DNA of 50,434 bases from Rhodospirillales bacterium BBD 1991-14 (GTDB lineage: Bacteria; Pseudomonadota; Alphaproteobacteria; Kiloniellales; Kiloniellaceae), in NCBI GenBank assembly GCA_001657395.1, contig LYSY01000010.1, forward strand, positions 184,208 through 234,641, written 5' to 3'. Each line of letters opens with the position of its first letter. Positions within the stretch are counted from its first letter, which is position 1. This document shows, piece after piece, positions 48,131 to 50,434 of this stretch. A program made the translations under genes and the position numbers. The notes under the pieces were generated by a model. It made no database searches. It had not been told where the DNA came from and was given only the letters and a program-made list of their open reading frames with translations.

Positions 48131-48715
48131 TCAGGGAGATTCTTCCGGCAGTTCCGCCTCCGCCTCGGTTTCCCGGTGGCGCACGTCGGAGGAACTCGTC
48201 TCGCGGTGCCAGTCTTCTACGGCGGTCCAGGCCTTGATGCCGGAGGGCATGGGCGGCGAACGCCGCCTTACGCCGAGCGCCGCCAGCACGTCGGCAGAGT
48301 GGATCTTGCGGCCCTCCTCGACAAAGGCTGCACGAACCAGAGCCAGCGCCGAAATCCGGCCGTCCGCCATGAAGACCTGCTCCATGTAGACGAAGTCCTC
48401 GTCCCAGCACACCACGCGGGTATGCAGTTCGAAAACCTGCAGCGGCCGGAGAGAGCGGCGAAAGGTGATCGTCTGGGCGGCGACGACGGGCATCCAACGG
48501 CGCTGGCGAAAGATCTTCAGGGAGCCGTTGCGGGCCATGAGATCGATCCGCCCCAAGTCCATGACGGTCAGATAACGCCCGTTGTTCATATGAAGGTTGA
48601 AGTCGAGATCGTTGGGCCAGACCCGCAGGCGGATGACCGAAACGTCGAGGACACCCAGGGCCGACCCGAACCGGGCGGCCAGCAGCACCTTGATCAGACG
48701 AAGGATGAGGTTCAT
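48131..48715 (-). CDS. Hotdog-fold acyl-CoA thioesterase (4HBT_2 type)
   Basis: The 194-residue protein begins MNLILRLIKVLLAARFGSAL and carries the family pattern LRVWPNDLDFNLHMNNGRYL with TVMDLGRIDLM, in which the Asp and the LHMNNGRY segment shape the active site. It continues with ITFRRSLRPLQVFELHTRVV and WDEDFVYMEQVFM. It is related to 4-hydroxybenzoyl-CoA thioesterase-like proteins that hydrolyse medium or long acyl-CoA. The C-terminus is acidic and disordered. ATG 48715 is used; upstream in-frame sequence is not protein-like. The ribosome binding site is weak. Confidence 0.85.
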   Translation of the reverse strand: MNLILRLIKVLLAARFGSALGVLDVSVIRLRVWPNDLDFNLHMNNGRYLTVMDLGRIDLMARNGSLKIFRQRRWMPVVAAQTITFRRSLRPLQVFELHTRVVCWDEDFVYMEQVFMADGRISALALVRAAFVEEGRKIHSADVLAALGVRRRSPPMPSGIKAWTAVEDWHRETSSSDVRHRETEAEAELPEESP

Positions 48716-48954
48716 CGCAAAAGGGGCCACCCCGCCCCAACTTTTCCGCCGGTCCCATCGCCGGTGCGGAGGCGCGCCGCCACATTGGACGCCGCTCCTG
48801 CCTCCGGCTTGCAAAGAGAGGCGCAAACGCGCCAAACTTTCAACAGAAACAAACGGCTTTCGAGGATGGACCACCCCGCGGCCGGCGGGGGCCCGGGGTG
48901 GTTGACGCCGCAGTCCCGGAACCCGACCGGAAGAATGCGGAAAGGGGAAGTGCC

Positions 48955-49605
48955 ATGCCGGATTCAATCGCCGTCACCGCCGACAACCGCGCCCACTACC
49001 TGGTGCGACCGCTGCGCCGAAGCGACCGCAGGCTGATCGAACAGGCGCTGCGCCTGCTTTCGGCGCGCACGCTCTATGCCCGCTTCCATACGCGCGGCAC
49101 ACGGCTCTCGCCCCGCGAGATCGACTATCTGGTGAACACCGACGAGCGCGACCATGTGTCCTGGCTGGTGCTCGACCCGGCCCAGCGCCCCGAGGACCGC
49201 CCCCACCACTGTCCGGGCGGCCTGCCCATTGCCCTTGGGCGCTATGTCCGCGACCCGGAGACGCCGAGCCGCGCCGAGGTCGCCCTGACGGTCTGCGATC
49301 ACCATCAGGGGCGCGGCGTTTCAAAAGTTCTGCTCGGCGCCCTCGCCGCCTCCGCCCACGGCGCCGGGGTCGCAAGCTTCTGCGGCAGCCTCCTGGCCGA
49401 GAACCACGCCATGCGCAGCCTGATGCAGGATCTGGGTGCGACCCTCAGGGTGCAGGACGGGACCATCTGGGCGGAGGCCCCGGCCGATCCCTGGCGGCTG
49501 CCGGACAACGGCACCGTGCGGCGCATCCGCCGCGTGGCCGCCCAGGTCGACGCGGGCCTGGGCGCTCAGCGGCGCTCGGCCAGTAACGCAATAATGCGCT
49601 CGTAA
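48955..49605 (+). CDS. GNAT-family N-acetyltransferase
   Basis: The 216-residue protein has the GNAT core: YLVRPLRRSDRRLIEQALRL, LYARFHTRG, RAEVALTVCDHHQGRGVSKV (the acetyl-CoA loop, H-x-G-R-G-V), LLGALAASAHGAGVASFCGS and ENHAMRSLMQDLGA. The N-terminal RPLRRSDRRLIEQALRLLSA resembles GNAT domains used in protein lysine acetylation and phosphinothricin-type enzymes. ATG 48955 follows AAAGGGGAAG. The last 13 codons overlap the convergent DUF4168 gene and look unconstrained. The substrate is unknown. Confidence 0.88.
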   Translation: MPDSIAVTADNRAHYLVRPLRRSDRRLIEQALRLLSARTLYARFHTRGTRLSPREIDYLVNTDERDHVSWLVLDPAQRPEDRPHHCPGGLPIALGRYVRDPETPSRAEVALTVCDHHQGRGVSKVLLGALAASAHGAGVASFCGSLLAENHAMRSLMQDLGATLRVQDGTIWAEAPADPWRLPDNGTVRRIRRVAAQVDAGLGAQRRSASNAIMRS

Positions 49606-49955
49606 AGCTGGTCGTCCTGCTCGGCCGCCTGGGTGATGGAGTTGTATTCATCGACCGTCAGGCCCTGCGCCTCGACCTCGGCAATCATCTTCTCGGTCGC
49701 TTCACGGGTCAGCGCCGCCGCCTCACCCGAGGTCTGCGCTCCCTCGATGCGCGGCTGCCAGGCCTGGTCGATTTCCTGGATCTTCACCACCGCATCGACA
49801 TAGGCCTCGAGCTGGCCTTCGCTGTAGTCGGCGGTATCGGCCTGGGCGAACTGCATCAGCAGGCTGCCTCCGGCAGTTTCCGCGCGGTCGGACAAAACCC
49901 CGAAAGACAGGGTAAAAGCGAAAGCAAGTGCGCCAAGCACCAGGAATCTCGACAT
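49566..49955 (-). CDS. DUF4168 family secreted protein
   Basis: The 129-residue product has a signal peptide (FLVLGALAFAFTLSFGVLSD) and a helical DUF4168 domain: YSEGQLEAYVDAVVKIQEID, then EATEKMIAEVEAQGLTVDEY with NSITQAAEQDDQLYERI. The pattern Y-x-I-T-x-A-x-x-x-D-x-x-L-x-x-RI is the family signature. It is periplasmic, of unknown function and widespread in alphaproteobacteria. ATG 49955 follows AAGGACC. Its 3' end overlaps the GNAT gene by 40 bp, convergently. A palindrome lies 62 bp upstream. Confidence 0.88.
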   Translation of the reverse strand: MSRFLVLGALAFAFTLSFGVLSDRAETAGGSLLMQFAQADTADYSEGQLEAYVDAVVKIQEIDQAWQPRIEGAQTSGEAAALTREATEKMIAEVEAQGLTVDEYNSITQAAEQDDQLYERIIALLAERR

Positions 49956-50017
49956 CGGCAGGTCCTTTCTCGTCTTGGGCCCAGATCGAACCCGGGCCCG
50001 GCGCATTGCCGGTCGGT

Positions 50018-50035
50018 TCATGCGTGGACGCATGA
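50018..50035. promoter_or_regulatory. Perfect inverted repeat TCATGCGT-GG-ACGCATGA
   Basis: The 8-bp arms (50018-50025 and 50028-50035) flank a 2-bp centre, 62 bp upstream of the DUF4168 start. Size and symmetry fit a dimeric regulator site within the promoter. Confidence 0.45.
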
Positions 50036-50344
50036 CCGCTGCACTACCGGGCCGCAAAGCTCCCTACCAGGGATGACGGCGGCGCTGCGCACCTATTCCA
50101 GACGCACTGAACGCGGGAGAACGGCCGGGTCCCGGGGGTGGCCGTGCGAGACCGTTCTGCGGCTTGGCCGCAGCCCGTGGCAACCCCGGCCCGTGGGGGC
50201 GGGCAGACCCGAAATTGTCACGCAGGCGGCGTTGTCAGCGCTCATGGGCTGTGGTCCCTTTGACGGCAAGAATGCAGGGACCGGCCCGGCGCCGTCGTCG
50301 TAACACTCAAAGGATGCCCGCCGAAAAAGGGCTCCGCCAGACGA
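50036..50344. other. G+C-rich intergenic region, no gene recognised
   Basis: No convincing ORF on either strand. A small hairpin CTGCGGC-TTG-GCCGCAG lies at 50157-50173, and the surrounding GGCC/GGGG blocks could fold further. I looked for riboswitch landmarks (B12 box, TPP, SAM, FMN) and found none. Confidence 0.35.
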
Positions 50345-50434
50345 CGAGACCGGGCCACGAGACCGGGCCACGAGACCGGGCCACGAGACCGGGCCACGAG
50401 ACCGGGCCACGAGACCGGGCCACGAGACCGGGCC
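50345..50434. repeat. 13-bp tandem array running off the right edge
   Basis: CGAGACCGGGCCA is repeated perfectly without spacers from 50345 to the last base, giving nearly seven copies in view. The total length is unknown. As 13 is not a multiple of 3, an ORF crossing it would change frame register each unit, which argues for a non-coding minisatellite. Confidence 0.95.

Noticed and set aside
50036-50344. Riboswitch or structured RNA
   Set aside because: Only one short hairpin could be defined and no known riboswitch landmark was found on either strand.

Overview
The window reads as chromosomal DNA of a high-G+C alphaproteobacterium, most likely a free-living, probably marine or soil, member of the Rhodospirillales/Kiloniellales group. 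This rests on gene content and codon style: DUF4169 and DUF4168 proteins, a small zinc-ribbon protein, class I ribonucleotide reductase with a tandem NrdR-like site, a solo form-II CoxL-type protein, a tripartite tricarboxylate transporter operon, and a lysine-rich histone H1-like tail protein. No rRNA, phage, transposase or CRISPR array was seen. The genus is inference.

Layout. 1-3547: a histone H1-like gene cut by the left edge, tRNA-Val(CAC), and a minus-strand surface-polysaccharide pair (GT4 glycosyltransferase and an O-antigen ligase/polymerase broken into two frames at a T7 run). 3886-7537: a coiled-coil membrane protein, an ArsR-type regulator, a KefB-like cation/proton antiporter and a hotdog thioesterase. 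7544-10474: two tiny minus-strand genes, then a YeeE/YedE sulfur transporter with a periplasmic two-domain rhodanese. 10964-13495: Sel1-repeat/peptidoglycan-binding protein, stand-alone BLUF photosensor, YedK. 13619-16928: nrdA-nrdB with NrdR-like boxes and an intercistronic hairpin. 17080-20010: two secreted proteins, a gamma-glutamylcyclotransferase-like protein and a VOC protein. 20186-24456: fatty-acid desaturase, CoxL-like molybdenum hydroxylase, CysQ.

24453-29224 is one minus-strand operon: IclR regulator, RraA-like aldolase, and tctC-tctB-tctA, probably for uptake and breakdown of an organic (di/tri)carboxylate. 29422-34805 holds an orphan ParA, an attenuator-like leader upstream of a Sua5-type tsaC, an FAD-linked D-2-hydroxyacid dehydrogenase, a nucleotidyltransferase, a DMT permease and a DUF4169 protein. 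34934-44496 has an M48 membrane protease, a secreted alpha/beta hydrolase, two divergent LysR-target pairs, a DmdC-like acyl-CoA dehydrogenase and an HNH protein. 44518-50434 contains a candidate FNR-controlled small RNA, glpK, a mini ParB-domain protein, a two-gene half-permease pair, a thioesterase, a GNAT, a DUF4168 protein and a 13-bp tandem array that runs off the right edge.

The two least expected non-coding signals are (1) 44518-44730 on the minus strand, where a CRP/FNR box, a -10-like element, several hairpins and a terminator with a T6 tail line up as an independent small RNA gene, and (2) 30172-30325, where a 23-codon ORF is followed by three overlapping, mutually exclusive helices, the last a terminator, ahead of tsaC. 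Both come from reading the sequence by eye; no folding or database search was run.
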